The position numbers were made by a program, and so were the translations under genes. Below are positions 17,857 through 26,522 of a stretch of DNA of 64,000 bases, piece by piece. Origin of the DNA: Thermoplasmatota archaeon (lineage in GTDB: Archaea; Thermoplasmatota; Thermoplasmata; Thermoplasmatales; GCA-001856825). Position 1 is the stretch's first letter; every line of letters starts with the position of its first letter. The stretch spans positions 62,001 to 126,000 of the forward strand of contig JAMCQR010000065.1 in assembly GCA_023379555.1 (NCBI GenBank). The letters are read 5' to 3'. Below the pieces are notes generated by a model that saw only the letters and a list, made by a program, of their open reading frames with translations, had not been told where the DNA came from and made no database searches.

Positions 17857-18133
17857 CTTTCTGTCCCTGATCTTGAGTCAGGTTATTGTAGTAATGTCTG
17901 ACAATGATTATTTCACAGTTTTCTAAATGACCCAGATTACCCCTTGTAACCGTCTGTTCCAAATTATAAAGTAAATAACTCAATGAATTTAACGCTGCTC
18001 ACAAAAAACTATACAGTTTTAAGGGTTGCACACCACCCGATACTGTTATCATTCCTTATAATGTTCACTCTCCTGTGATGCCTTAGAATATTGTAAAAGT
18101 TTTTATCAATATGGGAATTGGTAACTGAGCTCA

Positions 18134-19558
18134 ATGAGAATGGGTAATTTTATCCAAGCTGGTATAGAAGGGAAAGACAGAGATAGGACCAAACGGTTTC
18201 TCTCTACGGTGAAACCTTTCTCAATCGTACTGCTTTCTAGGGATTTTGACGACCTTCAAGATTTAAAAGCCCTGCTGAAGTGGATAAGGAGACTTTACAG
18301 GATTGAACTAGGAATTGACGAGCCCTTCATTGCAGTTGACCAGGAAGGGGGAAATGTTGCGCGGATACGGGAAATTGACTATCTACCCAGTAATTTTGCT
18401 ATGGGCGTTATGGGAATTGATACCTACTCCAGATATTCTGGCTTAATTGCCGGATATCAGTTGATGAATCTTGGAATAAGGTGGAACCTTGCACCAGTAC
18501 TGGACACTGCGTCAAACGTCGATAATCATATTGTCATGGAGCGTTCATTTGGGCAATTAGTTGACCTTGTTGGAAAATTGGGTTTGTCGTATATAGAAGG
18601 GTTGCAGGGCATGGGAGTTGCTGCAACCGCGAAACACTTCCCGGGACACGGGTACGTATTAGAAGATTCTCACGAGAAATTACCTCATGATCATCGGGAA
18701 ATAAATTCAGTCTTTAATGGTGCACTTCCTTTCAAACTTGCCGCCAAGAATGGCGTTAGAGCGACCATGGCCTCACATATAGTCTATGATGCTATTGATC
18801 CGGATCTTCCGGCTTCTCTGTCGTCCAAAGTCTATGAAATATTGAGAAAAGACTTCGGGTTCGAGGGACTGGCCATCACAGATTCACTTGACATGAAAGC
18901 GATCTCTTCCAATTTCTCGGTAAGGGAGATTTCCGGACTAGTCGCTAAGGGTGGACCAGACGTGATAGAATGCGTTGATATGGATATGGCGAGAGAATTT
19001 TTTGAAGAACTCAATAAAAAGACTATACACCAGCTGCAGAATAGAACAAGGAGGATAGAGAATCTCATTCCAGAAAGAAAGTTTAAATTTTCGCCACCTT
19101 CAGAAGTAATGAATTGGATTTCTGCTGGCGGTGTGAGATGGTTGAGAAGAAAAAATCTATCTCCTGAAAGAAGTTTGACCCTTATCTTTTTAAATTCAAC
19201 TTTTGTTGCCGAAAAATCATGGCCCTTTAAACTTCGCTCGCTAATAGAGGATAGAATAAAACAATTGGACATTAACTTAAGAGTGACTACACTTGATAGT
19301 CATAGGCCAATAAGGAACGATCAGATTATAATTATCGGTAAGAATTTACACCTTGGGGAAAAATGGCAAATAATCGGAAGAATATGTGAAGGGAAGGATT
19401 GCGTCTTCCTATCCACGGGAATGCCGGTAGATTCCGGGCTGCTGGATAAGAGGATAGGGTACATTTACTCAGGCGGGGAAAAATATGAAAGCATCATAGC
19501 CGCGATCTTCGTTATTCTTGGATTTTTCGATCCATTTGTGGGTACGTCACAGTGCTAA
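18134..19558 (+). CDS. nagZ: Beta-N-acetylhexosaminidase NagZ, glycoside hydrolase family 3
   Basis: NagZ releases GlcNAc from GlcNAc-MurNAc or GlcNAc-anhydroMurNAc fragments. Diagnostic features are AVDQEGGNVAR near residue 67, AKHFPGHG at residues 166-173, the Asp-His pair D178-S-H180 that acts as acid/base in NagZ, MASHIVYDAIDP, and the nucleophile D250 in AITDSLDM. The protein is 474 residues, so after the TIM barrel (about residue 300) there is an extra 170-residue domain without clear motifs. No signal peptide is visible, so it is cytoplasmic, as in muropeptide recycling. A TATA-like TTTTTATC lies near 18100. It is convergent with the kinase gene with a 4-base overlap. Confidence 0.95.
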   Translation: MRMGNFIQAGIEGKDRDRTKRFLSTVKPFSIVLLSRDFDDLQDLKALLKWIRRLYRIELGIDEPFIAVDQEGGNVARIREIDYLPSNFAMGVMGIDTYSRYSGLIAGYQLMNLGIRWNLAPVLDTASNVDNHIVMERSFGQLVDLVGKLGLSYIEGLQGMGVAATAKHFPGHGYVLEDSHEKLPHDHREINSVFNGALPFKLAAKNGVRATMASHIVYDAIDPDLPASLSSKVYEILRKDFGFEGLAITDSLDMKAISSNFSVREISGLVAKGGPDVIECVDMDMAREFFEELNKKTIHQLQNRTRRIENLIPERKFKFSPPSEVMNWISAGGVRWLRRKNLSPERSLTLIFLNSTFVAEKSWPFKLRSLIEDRIKQLDINLRVTTLDSHRPIRNDQIIIIGKNLHLGEKWQIIGRICEGKDCVFLSTGMPVDSGLLDKRIGYIYSGGEKYESIIAAIFVILGFFDPFVGTSQC

Positions 19559-20577
19559 TCTATGAGTAGGTACCGTTTTTTTTCTCTCTCCGGTAGCGAG
19601 AATACATAATCGTCCAAAACCTTTCTGAGCCCTTCTATGTCGTACCCAGAAAGATAGACTCCCTCCCTCCTATAGGTAAGAACAATTGAACCCAGAACTG
19701 CCTCATATCCGTATATGGGATCAATAAATTTTCTGTTCCCGCTTGAGTCTCTTATTTTTGATTTCACTTTTTCCCAGTACCATTCTCCTGACCGAAATAC
19801 GCCTCCGTAGCCACTGAATTCTAGCTGTTCTGGCCTGCCAAGTCTATTGTAAATTGATATTGCGGTCTTTGCGGTTTCCTCTGATGCATCTTCCATAATA
19901 GTTTTAGCAAGGGAATCACCCTTTAGTGATTCTCGAGATGTGAACCTAGCAATTGATGCAATATCCCTGATGTCTATTTTCTTTCCGTAGACCTTATTTA
20001 TTATGTCTCTCGGATCACTTAGAGAATAATGTTCCCTGATAACCCCCATTAGACTACTCTCAACGAATTCTGACCGTCCATCAAATAGCTTCACTACCTC
20101 CTGAATAGTCCGTCTCCCTATGTAGAAGGCCCCTCCCTCATCGTCAAGGAACCAACCCCATCCGGAGGAACGGACTACTTTCTCTTCGACTCTACCGTAA
20201 CCTACCATACCTGTTCCTGGAGCAACAACTATTCCGTTCCCATCTGGAAACCTAGAAAAGAAACCAGCTTCTCCATCATTAAAATAAGAGATCTTCCTGT
20301 TGGGAAAGAGAGAGGAAAGAATCTCAATCATCTCGGATGATGACTTCTCAGAGTCCTTCATACCTGCAATGGCAAAGGTATACTCGTCTGCATCTTTTAT
20401 ACCGGAATTGTGCAATGATTTCAAGACGGAATTCTTAAGATTCCTCTTAAAACCTGTTAGTCCCACATTCCTTAAATTTGTTGAGCCGGATATTCCGACG
20501 CCTAGAATTTCTGAATTTTGGTTGTAAACAACCGAAATTGTTTTGGTAGCCCCTCCGTCTACAGAAAGAAAATACAT
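19555..20577 (-). CDS. BadF/BadG/BcrA-family amino-sugar kinase (MurK/NAGK-like)
   Basis: A 340-residue ASKHA-fold kinase. The phosphate-1 loop is DGGATKT at residues 7-13, phosphate-2 VAPGTGMVGYG near residue 126, and the sugar-kinase segment GWGWFLDDEGGAFYIG follows, as in GlcNAc kinase NAGK and the Clostridium MurNAc/GlcNAc kinase MurK. The adenosine motif FSGYGGVF is near residue 264. Its job here would be to phosphorylate the GlcNAc and MurNAc freed by NagZ, producing the substrates of NagA and MurQ. The position next to nagZ supports this. Which of the two sugars it accepts cannot be read from sequence. The start ATG 20577 gives the expected strand MYFLSVDGG. Confidence 0.9.
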   Translation of the reverse strand: MYFLSVDGGATKTISVVYNQNSEILGVGISGSTNLRNVGLTGFKRNLKNSVLKSLHNSGIKDADEYTFAIAGMKDSEKSSSEMIEILSSLFPNRKISYFNDGEAGFFSRFPDGNGIVVAPGTGMVGYGRVEEKVVRSSGWGWFLDDEGGAFYIGRRTIQEVVKLFDGRSEFVESSLMGVIREHYSLSDPRDIINKVYGKKIDIRDIASIARFTSRESLKGDSLAKTIMEDASEETAKTAISIYNRLGRPEQLEFSGYGGVFRSGEWYWEKVKSKIRDSSGNRKFIDPIYGYEAVLGSIVLTYRREGVYLSGYDIEGLRKVLDDYVFSLPEREKKRYLLID

Positions 20578-20617
20578 AGAGAGTTAATAAATAAAAAGGA
20601 TAAAAAATGTTTCAGAA

Positions 20618-22456
20618 TTAAGTGCCTGGAGGTGGCGGCGTTTCTTCTTCCTTTTTTGGTGCGCCTTCTTTTTGTTGCTTGCTCCTCTTATACAGGAGAT
20701 ATACAGGAACGACAATGATAACTAGTACAATTACCGCTATCACATAGTAGAGGTAGGCAGGGAATGGTGATGTAGTAGTTGGCGGTGCGCCTGGAGCATA
20801 TATCTTGAGGAGATTAATCATACCTACAGGGGAATGATTCTGATCGAATCCTGCTATCTTTTGATCGTTGAAAGCATAGTAATTCCCTATGTCACCAATA
20901 AGCACCATTGGTACTTGAACAGCAACAATTTTCTGTACTTGGAACAGGTCACTCATGAAGGCTGCCTTGTTCGATACTTCTGTGAATGACTGATTGAGCA
21001 GACTACTAACGGTAGCATTGCTCCAGTGCGTTATAAATCCGTCCCAGAAACTGCTTGGATCAAATAGATCCCAGAGGACATACCACGGATTAGAGAAGGA
21101 TGGGGTGGCGCCGAAATAGCTTAGGTCAGGAGTGGCCAGGGAGACGTTGCTCTCAAACATGTCGGTGGCCCATGGACCGAACGGTACGACTGATTCAGTA
21201 ACAGAGAATCCTATCAGTGAAAGATCGTTTGTTATGAATGATGCCGCCGTCATCCAGTCAGAGATTGGTGGTTCAACTATTGTCAACTTGACTATTGTAC
21301 CATTCGGGTATGTCCAAAACCCACTGCTGCCCAGTGTAAGGCCAGCTTTCTCGAATGAGGCAGTGGCCTGACTCGTGTTGTAGTGATATTCTGGAAGCCC
21401 TGATGCCCACCACGAATAATTTGTCCACGGTTCCCCTCCGAATGACCCCTGTCCCCCGATTCCATCCTCTGCCTTCTGCATTATCTGAGTTTTGTTTATT
21501 GCGTATGCCAGACCTTGCCTGAAGTACGTATTGTTGAATGGTGCAACCCTCGTATTGTCCCAAAGGTAGAAAGCCCAAGGCATCTTGTAGATATAGTTCA
21601 CCATGTTGCTTGTTGTTTTCAGTGCGTTGTAATCGCTGATAGCAGGATATTCGGCATCAATACTCCCACTCTTAAGGGACAGCGTCATGTCAGAGGTTGA
21701 TTTGAATGGTTCGATTATCAGGTTCTGGATATGTGGAGTACCCTTCCAAAAATGCGCGTTCGCAACAAAATCCATCGCAGATTCACTCACGGACGTAAGG
21801 ATAAATGGTCCCGCCTGGAGTTGGTGCCCTATGTTCATGTTAGTGTAACTTCCTATATCTGATATGTTAGAGTATAAGGAGTTCCAAGAGTAGGGAATTA
21901 TGGTCTGTATTCCAATGTAAGTTAGCATCATTTGAGATGGGCTGTTGGTTACAAACCTTACTTCGTAATTGTTAATCGCCGTAACGCTTACTATGTATGA
22001 ATCAACGCCATTGACATCGAGTGTTGAGTTTGCCTTCAACACGTCAAAGGTGAAAACAACGTCTTGTGCTGTTATCGGACCTGCAACCTGTGTCCCGTTC
22101 ATCCAGGTAGCGTTTTTCACAAGATTGAATGTATACATTGTTCCGTTGGGACTTACTGTGTAGTTGTTTGCCAGCCACGGGAGAAGTGTTCCGTTCGATG
22201 TAGAGTAGAGCAGTCCAGTTGGATACATTATTGCAGTTGCTTCACCTGCTAGGTTCAGTGCGGTCAAAGGGTTAAGATCAGTCACCGGTGTGGACACAGG
22301 TGTCCCCCATATAAATGTCCCAGTCGAGGAAGACGCTGCGTATCCACCTGAAAAGAATAGGGTGAATGACATCAAGACCAGTACAGTGACAATGGCAACC
22401 GTAAGTGTTTTTCTGCTTCTTTTTTCCTTGGTTTCTTCAAAATGTGAATCAACCAT
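20618..22456 (-). CDS. Extracellular solute-binding protein family 5 (OppA/DppA-like), membrane anchored
   Basis: A 612-residue peptide-binding protein. It starts with a charged stretch and one export helix (TLTVAIVTVLVLM), then the family-5 binding fold: TDLNPLTALN, MYPTGLLY, WLANNYTVSPNGTMYTF, ITAQDVVFTFD, and YFRQGLAYAINKTQIM. A serine/threonine/proline-containing linker leads to a C-terminal membrane helix (YLYYVIAVIVLVIIVV) and a basic, then acidic-proline tail, the usual archaeal way of anchoring binding proteins. Many N-x-S/T sites are present. It is the natural partner of the OppCDF genes 18 kb upstream and lies among the amino-sugar genes, consistent with muropeptide capture. Peptide specificity is inferred. 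Confidence 0.93.
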   Translation of the reverse strand: MVDSHFEETKEKRSRKTLTVAIVTVLVLMSFTLFFSGGYAASSSTGTFIWGTPVSTPVTDLNPLTALNLAGEATAIMYPTGLLYSTSNGTLLPWLANNYTVSPNGTMYTFNLVKNATWMNGTQVAGPITAQDVVFTFDVLKANSTLDVNGVDSYIVSVTAINNYEVRFVTNSPSQMMLTYIGIQTIIPYSWNSLYSNISDIGSYTNMNIGHQLQAGPFILTSVSESAMDFVANAHFWKGTPHIQNLIIEPFKSTSDMTLSLKSGSIDAEYPAISDYNALKTTSNMVNYIYKMPWAFYLWDNTRVAPFNNTYFRQGLAYAINKTQIMQKAEDGIGGQGSFGGEPWTNYSWWASGLPEYHYNTSQATASFEKAGLTLGSSGFWTYPNGTIVKLTIVEPPISDWMTAASFITNDLSLIGFSVTESVVPFGPWATDMFESNVSLATPDLSYFGATPSFSNPWYVLWDLFDPSSFWDGFITHWSNATVSSLLNQSFTEVSNKAAFMSDLFQVQKIVAVQVPMVLIGDIGNYYAFNDQKIAGFDQNHSPVGMINLLKIYAPGAPPTTTSPFPAYLYYVIAVIVLVIIVVPVYLLYKRSKQQKEGAPKKEEETPPPPGT

Positions 22457-22480
22457 AAATGTATACTCTGCTTTCCGATA

Positions 22481-22493
22481 TTAATATTTCTAT
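22481..22493 (-). promoter_or_regulatory. TATA-like element of the binding-protein gene
   Basis: On the minus strand ATAGAAATATTAA, about 30 bases before ATG 22456. The same 13 bases occur in the opposite direction before the GH18-like gene (22618-22630), so the two divergent promoters share an identical core. Confidence 0.4.
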
Positions 22494-22617
22494 ACTATCA
22501 AGTGGTAACGATATCCTGGAAAATTGTATTGTTAAGCATTGAAATCTACGTAGCTTTTATTTTATCTTGAATAGAAGATGAGAGCCGAAAGACAATGGTC
22601 CCACCACTGAGGATAAG

Positions 22618-22630
22618 TTAATATTTCTAT
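22618..22630 (+). promoter_or_regulatory. TATA-like element of the GH18-like gene
   Basis: TTAATATTTCTAT, centred about 25 bases before ATG 22649. It predicts a short or absent leader. Confidence 0.4.
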
Positions 22631-22648
22631 TATTTCTACGTTCAATAA

Positions 22649-23623
22649 ATGAACGGAAGATCAGTTGTTCTATTCGCTGTTTTTTCTATCCTCATTCTCC
22701 TTATGCTAGTTGCTTGGACGTCTCAAGCTCAGACATCCTTGAACTTGAAGAATGATAGCAAAAAAAGTGCCATTGTATGGATGGGTCTTGAGATTACCGG
22801 AGAGAATATCTCGGCAGACCTTTCTGCAATAAGGGAACACAAAGATGACTTGACAGGAGTATCATTTGAGCACTATATGATTGACTCTCAGGGAGATCTG
22901 GAACCAATCTTCCCACTCACAAATGTAACTTCTGCCATACAATCAGATGGTCTTCAAACCTTCCCGATGATCATAAGCGTGAATCTGAATGATATAGAAT
23001 ATCTCATCAATCATCCAAATCATTTCATTCAGGCAGCCGTATCACAAGCCGTGGCAGAAAGATTCACTGGATTCAATGTTGATTTCGAGCCCACGAAAGC
23101 GGCAAACAGTACTGTTGCAATGGAATACTGTAGGTTCTTGACAGATTTTGCGGATGCTCTCCATTCTGAAGGAAAGATACTGACAGTGGATGTGACCACA
23201 TGGAACCAATTTTGGAATTTCAGTGCCCTTGGGAACACGACCACTGACATCCTCTATGATATGGGCACATATGCATCTCCATCGATCGACTTTGCCTCCG
23301 CACTAGAATATGCGGCAATGGAGATTCCATTAAGCAAATTGGGAATAGGGTTAATTACTGTAAACGTTAATAATGGTTCTATTCTTGCAAACTACTCAGT
23401 TTCAGCGAGATTTCAGTTTCTCGAATCTTACAATGTGACAAATGTTGCCGTCTGGGATATGCCTCTTAATTCTTATTGGTGGGTATACCTTTCTAATTTC
23501 CTCGGAGAAAAAAATAACCACATTATTAATAAAAATCTTATTATTATAATAATCACTATCCTCGTGGCCGCCGGGGTTTCTTTCCTCTTCATCTTCAAGA
23601 GAAAAAGAAACCGGATTTCATGA
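22649..23623 (+). CDS. Surface-anchored GH18-like glycoside hydrolase
   Basis: A 324-residue exported protein with an N-terminal signal or anchor helix (SVVLFAVFSILILLML) and a C-terminal membrane helix followed by KRKRN. Between them lies a TIM-barrel-like domain with the catalytic strand GFNVDFEP at residues 141-148; E147 would be the acid of the family 18 DxxDxDxE motif, with D145 kept and the first aspartate replaced. Later strands DILYDMGTY and NVAVWDMPLNSYWW match the GH18 order (the Y-D-M and W positions). Spore-wall hydrolases and chitobiases belong to this group. An outside role in cutting glycan chains is inferred; chitin-like sugars are an alternative substrate. Confidence 0.7.
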   Translation: MNGRSVVLFAVFSILILLMLVAWTSQAQTSLNLKNDSKKSAIVWMGLEITGENISADLSAIREHKDDLTGVSFEHYMIDSQGDLEPIFPLTNVTSAIQSDGLQTFPMIISVNLNDIEYLINHPNHFIQAAVSQAVAERFTGFNVDFEPTKAANSTVAMEYCRFLTDFADALHSEGKILTVDVTTWNQFWNFSALGNTTTDILYDMGTYASPSIDFASALEYAAMEIPLSKLGIGLITVNVNNGSILANYSVSARFQFLESYNVTNVAVWDMPLNSYWWVYLSNFLGEKNNHIINKNLIIIIITILVAAGVSFLFIFKRKRNRIS

Positions 23624-23681
23624 ATATTTGCGGTCCTTTTTGAAGGAGAATAGAGTGACTTCTTCCTTTAACAAAACCCAT

Positions 23682-24356
23682 CTACTCAGGGAACCGTCCA
23701 ATCTTCTCAAAAATTCTCATCAGCGACCGAGAATAATCTGAACCGTCAAATAGGTCATTCTCCGTTACCCTTGAATAATGTCCGTTTGCGTGTATAATCT
23801 TTCCACGACCCATGTATATCGCCACGTGGCCCTTAAAGAAGATAAGATCACCTGGCAGGGAACTGTCGAAGTCTTTTACAGTTATCGAAGCATCTCGCTG
23901 CTCATTTGAATTTCTGGGAATCTCTATTCCCGAAAACCTGAAAAGTCTCTGCGTGAAACCAGAGCAGTCAAAACCAAAATCAGAGGTTCCTCCCCACAGA
24001 TAAGGTACCCCCATGAATCTTCTTGCTAATTTGACCGGCGAAAAATGCCTGTTCAGTGTTACCAGGTACCTCTCTGGTATCATAAATCTTGTCACATCAT
24101 CTTCACTAATAAGGGACCCAAATGGTAGGGCCATTATTCTATTCCTGTGTTGCTTTGAGAGCTTATAGACTCTCTCTGACTCATTGCCTAGGAGGGATCT
24201 TTTCATATAGCCAACAACGCCATCCTTTCCCCTAACCTTTGCAAATTCCCCTACTTCTTCTAAGATCTCTACTGTCTCTCCATATACCAGTTGAGAATCC
24301 CTTTCGGAGTTCGTTGAAGGTTTAGTCCTGATATCGGCTACACTTGTTATGACCAT
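23682..24356 (-). CDS. SH3b-NlpC/P60 cysteine peptidase, YkfC-like gamma-D-Glu-DAP endopeptidase
   Basis: About 224 residues: an N-terminal bacterial SH3 domain (VADIRTKPS, GETVEILEEVGEFAKVR, GYMKRSLLG), a short linker with a second SH3-like part, and a C-terminal NlpC/P60 domain. Counting from a GTG at 24359, the catalytic residues are C132 (DCSGF), H178 (KGHVAIYMG) and H190 (KIIHANG). YkfC and related enzymes with this architecture cut the gamma-D-Glu to meso-DAP bond in peptides with a free N-terminal L-Ala. No signal peptide, so likely cytosolic on imported peptides. Start is ATG 24356 or GTG 24359, behind AAAGGTG. It is divergent from the DAP decarboxylase gene, whose substrate it would supply. 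Confidence 0.9.
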   Translation of the reverse strand: MVITSVADIRTKPSTNSERDSQLVYGETVEILEEVGEFAKVRGKDGVVGYMKRSLLGNESERVYKLSKQHRNRIMALPFGSLISEDDVTRFMIPERYLVTLNRHFSPVKLARRFMGVPYLWGGTSDFGFDCSGFTQRLFRFSGIEIPRNSNEQRDASITVKDFDSSLPGDLIFFKGHVAIYMGRGKIIHANGHYSRVTENDLFDGSDYSRSLMRIFEKIGRFPE

Positions 24357-24522
24357 CACCTTTTTTTATGCGATTCTATCACAAAAACATTACTTCTGGT
24401 TCACCGTTTCTTGGAACCTTTTATTTCAAGCTCGAGAGGGTGCACTAAGAAGTGAAACATTCTAGTAAAGAACATTGATATTGCGATTTAGCATACCGTT
24501 ACATGGAGATTGAGGGGTTTGC

Positions 24523-25782
24523 ATGGATTTCCTGAGTTATTTTGATGTGGAGCACAACACACTCTACATGGATGGGAAGAAAGTCATTGAAATAGCGGAA
24601 AGGTACGGAACACCCCTTATATTATATTCAAAGAAGAGGATACTTGAGAATATAACGGCAATTAGAAATGCATTTCAATCAAGTAGCCATTCCATCCATT
24701 TTGCAGTGAAGTCGAATTTCAATCCTTTCATACTTTCATTAATGAAGGAAAACGGAGTGGGAGCTGACGTATCCAACTATAACGAGGCAATACTTGCACT
24801 AAGAGCCGGAATTAAACCCGACGATATTATTGCGTCTCCGAACAATATGACAAGGGAGGAACTTCTAAAGATCATCAACCTTGGAATTGCAGTGAATTTT
24901 GACGATGTCTCCCAGATGGACCTGGTTAAGGATCATCTTCCGCACACGGTCTCCTTCAGAATTAATCCTGGAATCGGAAAAGGGGAGTTCACAGGCATTA
25001 CGACGGGTGGAAAGGGAAGTAAATTTGGAATTCCGGTATCATCCGCTTTAAGCGCATATCGTAAAGCAAAAAATTCTGGGGCTAGGAGGTTCGGAATTCA
25101 TATGATGGCCGGATCTAATATCCTTGATCCTAGTTTTTTTAAGGCATCTACAGGTATTTTCTTCGAAGTTGCAGATAAGATATCCAGCGAGGGCGATGTG
25201 GAATTTGAGTTCCTCGATGTCGGAGGTGGATTTGGGGTGCCCTATAGGGATTCAGATGAGAGGCTTGACCTTAACACTGTAGCAGCAAATATAATGGAGA
25301 ACTTCAATAAGTACCAAATAAATGGGATGTTTAAAGGTTCTAAACTTATCCTTGAACCTGGAAGATTTCTTGTTGCTGACGCAGGGGTACTTCTTGCAAA
25401 AGTGACAAACATAAAAAAATATGACAAATTGATCATAGGAACCGATGTCAGTATGAATACTCTCATAAGGTCCCCACTATATGGAGCAACCCATCCTGTT
25501 CTGGTTGTCGATAAAGTAGGCGAGAAACCAGTGGTAAACGCTGATATTGTAGGTCAGGTTTGCGAGAATACTGATGTCCTTCGGAAAGACGTAATGCTTC
25601 CCAAATTGGAATATGGGGACCTACTGGCTTTTCTCAATGCCGGGGCTTACGTCACGTCGATGGCTTCCAACTACAATATGATTCCAAGGCCGAAGGAAAT
25701 CATGTTGGACGGTAATGATGAAATAATGTTGCGGAGAGAAGACACTTTAGACGATATGCTTTCGCAGTTCATCTTTCCTTGA
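24523..25782 (+). CDS. lysA: Diaminopimelate decarboxylase
   Basis: PLP-dependent fold-III decarboxylase that turns meso-diaminopimelate into L-lysine. The 419-residue product has the PLP lysine K63 in FAVKSN, GADVSNYNE, the GIHMMAGSN segment, the glycine loop GGGFGVPY, EPGRFLVADAG, and the second-subunit cysteine motif QVCENTDVL with YGDLLAFLNAGAY. HMMAGSN differs slightly from the usual HxHIGS. No other lysine-biosynthesis gene is in the window; the neighbours are wall-degrading enzymes. Salvage of meso-DAP from bacterial walls is therefore an attractive reading, while ordinary lysine synthesis with genes elsewhere remains possible. Confidence 0.93.
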   Translation: MDFLSYFDVEHNTLYMDGKKVIEIAERYGTPLILYSKKRILENITAIRNAFQSSSHSIHFAVKSNFNPFILSLMKENGVGADVSNYNEAILALRAGIKPDDIIASPNNMTREELLKIINLGIAVNFDDVSQMDLVKDHLPHTVSFRINPGIGKGEFTGITTGGKGSKFGIPVSSALSAYRKAKNSGARRFGIHMMAGSNILDPSFFKASTGIFFEVADKISSEGDVEFEFLDVGGGFGVPYRDSDERLDLNTVAANIMENFNKYQINGMFKGSKLILEPGRFLVADAGVLLAKVTNIKKYDKLIIGTDVSMNTLIRSPLYGATHPVLVVDKVGEKPVVNADIVGQVCENTDVLRKDVMLPKLEYGDLLAFLNAGAYVTSMASNYNMIPRPKEIMLDGNDEIMLRREDTLDDMLSQFIFP

Positions 25783-26522
25783 TCTCTGTCTCAATATTTC
25801 ATATCCCGTTTTCGGTTCATTATTACCTTGCTAAAGATCATTAGCAGGTCAGCTGTTTAAGGAATGAACTTCGGCACCGTCGATTTAATCTTTTCTTTTA
25901 CAGGAAACGGGACTTGAAGGATAAATTACGCAAGAAGGAATGTAGATCCAATAAGTGGGGACCTCATTTACTGTAGCTCCAATTGCTGATGCTGAAAGAT
26001 CACATCGTAATCTATTTGTTCGATAAATCTATTCAAATTCAATTATTGAATAAACTCATTTTTTATTCTTGGGTTAACCACCGGAGTGAATCTCGCAATG
26101 TCAGAACTAATGCTGGCGCAGTCTGTCACCGCTTTGATATTTGAACTCTCAATCAGATAAATGCGATTCAAAGGCTCCAGGTCTGGCATATCTTACCTTT
26201 TATGCGGTTAACAAACATTCTTTGCGCTCGTCAACCTCATCTAATTTCTTGTTTAAGAGCTAACAGCCCTCTTCCTTGAATCCCATTGTTCAACAATCAT
26301 CATCTGAATTTTTATACCAACCCAAGAGGTATAGTTCATTATGCATCTCTCAGAAATCGTAACAATGTCAGATGGAAAGGAAAATGAGGGGGCTGTTTTG
26401 TGAGACCGTTTTTTTCAAAGTGACGCCAAAAGGCCGTTACTTAACATGCTTTACTAGATAAATCGTTCTAAAATAAATGGTCAACGGCTGCATCTCTTTC
26501 AGGATTGACATTGCTGAAATAT
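25783..26522. other. Gene-poor stretch at the end of the accessory region
   Basis: No gene of normal size is recognised. A TATA-like TTTTTATACC near 26312 precedes ATG 26341 and a 20-codon frame (ends AVL) that stops at 26403; this may be a leaderless micro-ORF or the start of a broken gene. The remainder is AT-rich with scattered stops. It separates the wall-degrading genes from housekeeping genes. Confidence 0.35.

Noticed and set aside
17822..17983. 54-codon extension of the Amidase_6-like protein
   Set aside because: It would put polar sequence before the export helix; a TATA box within it supports ATG 17821.
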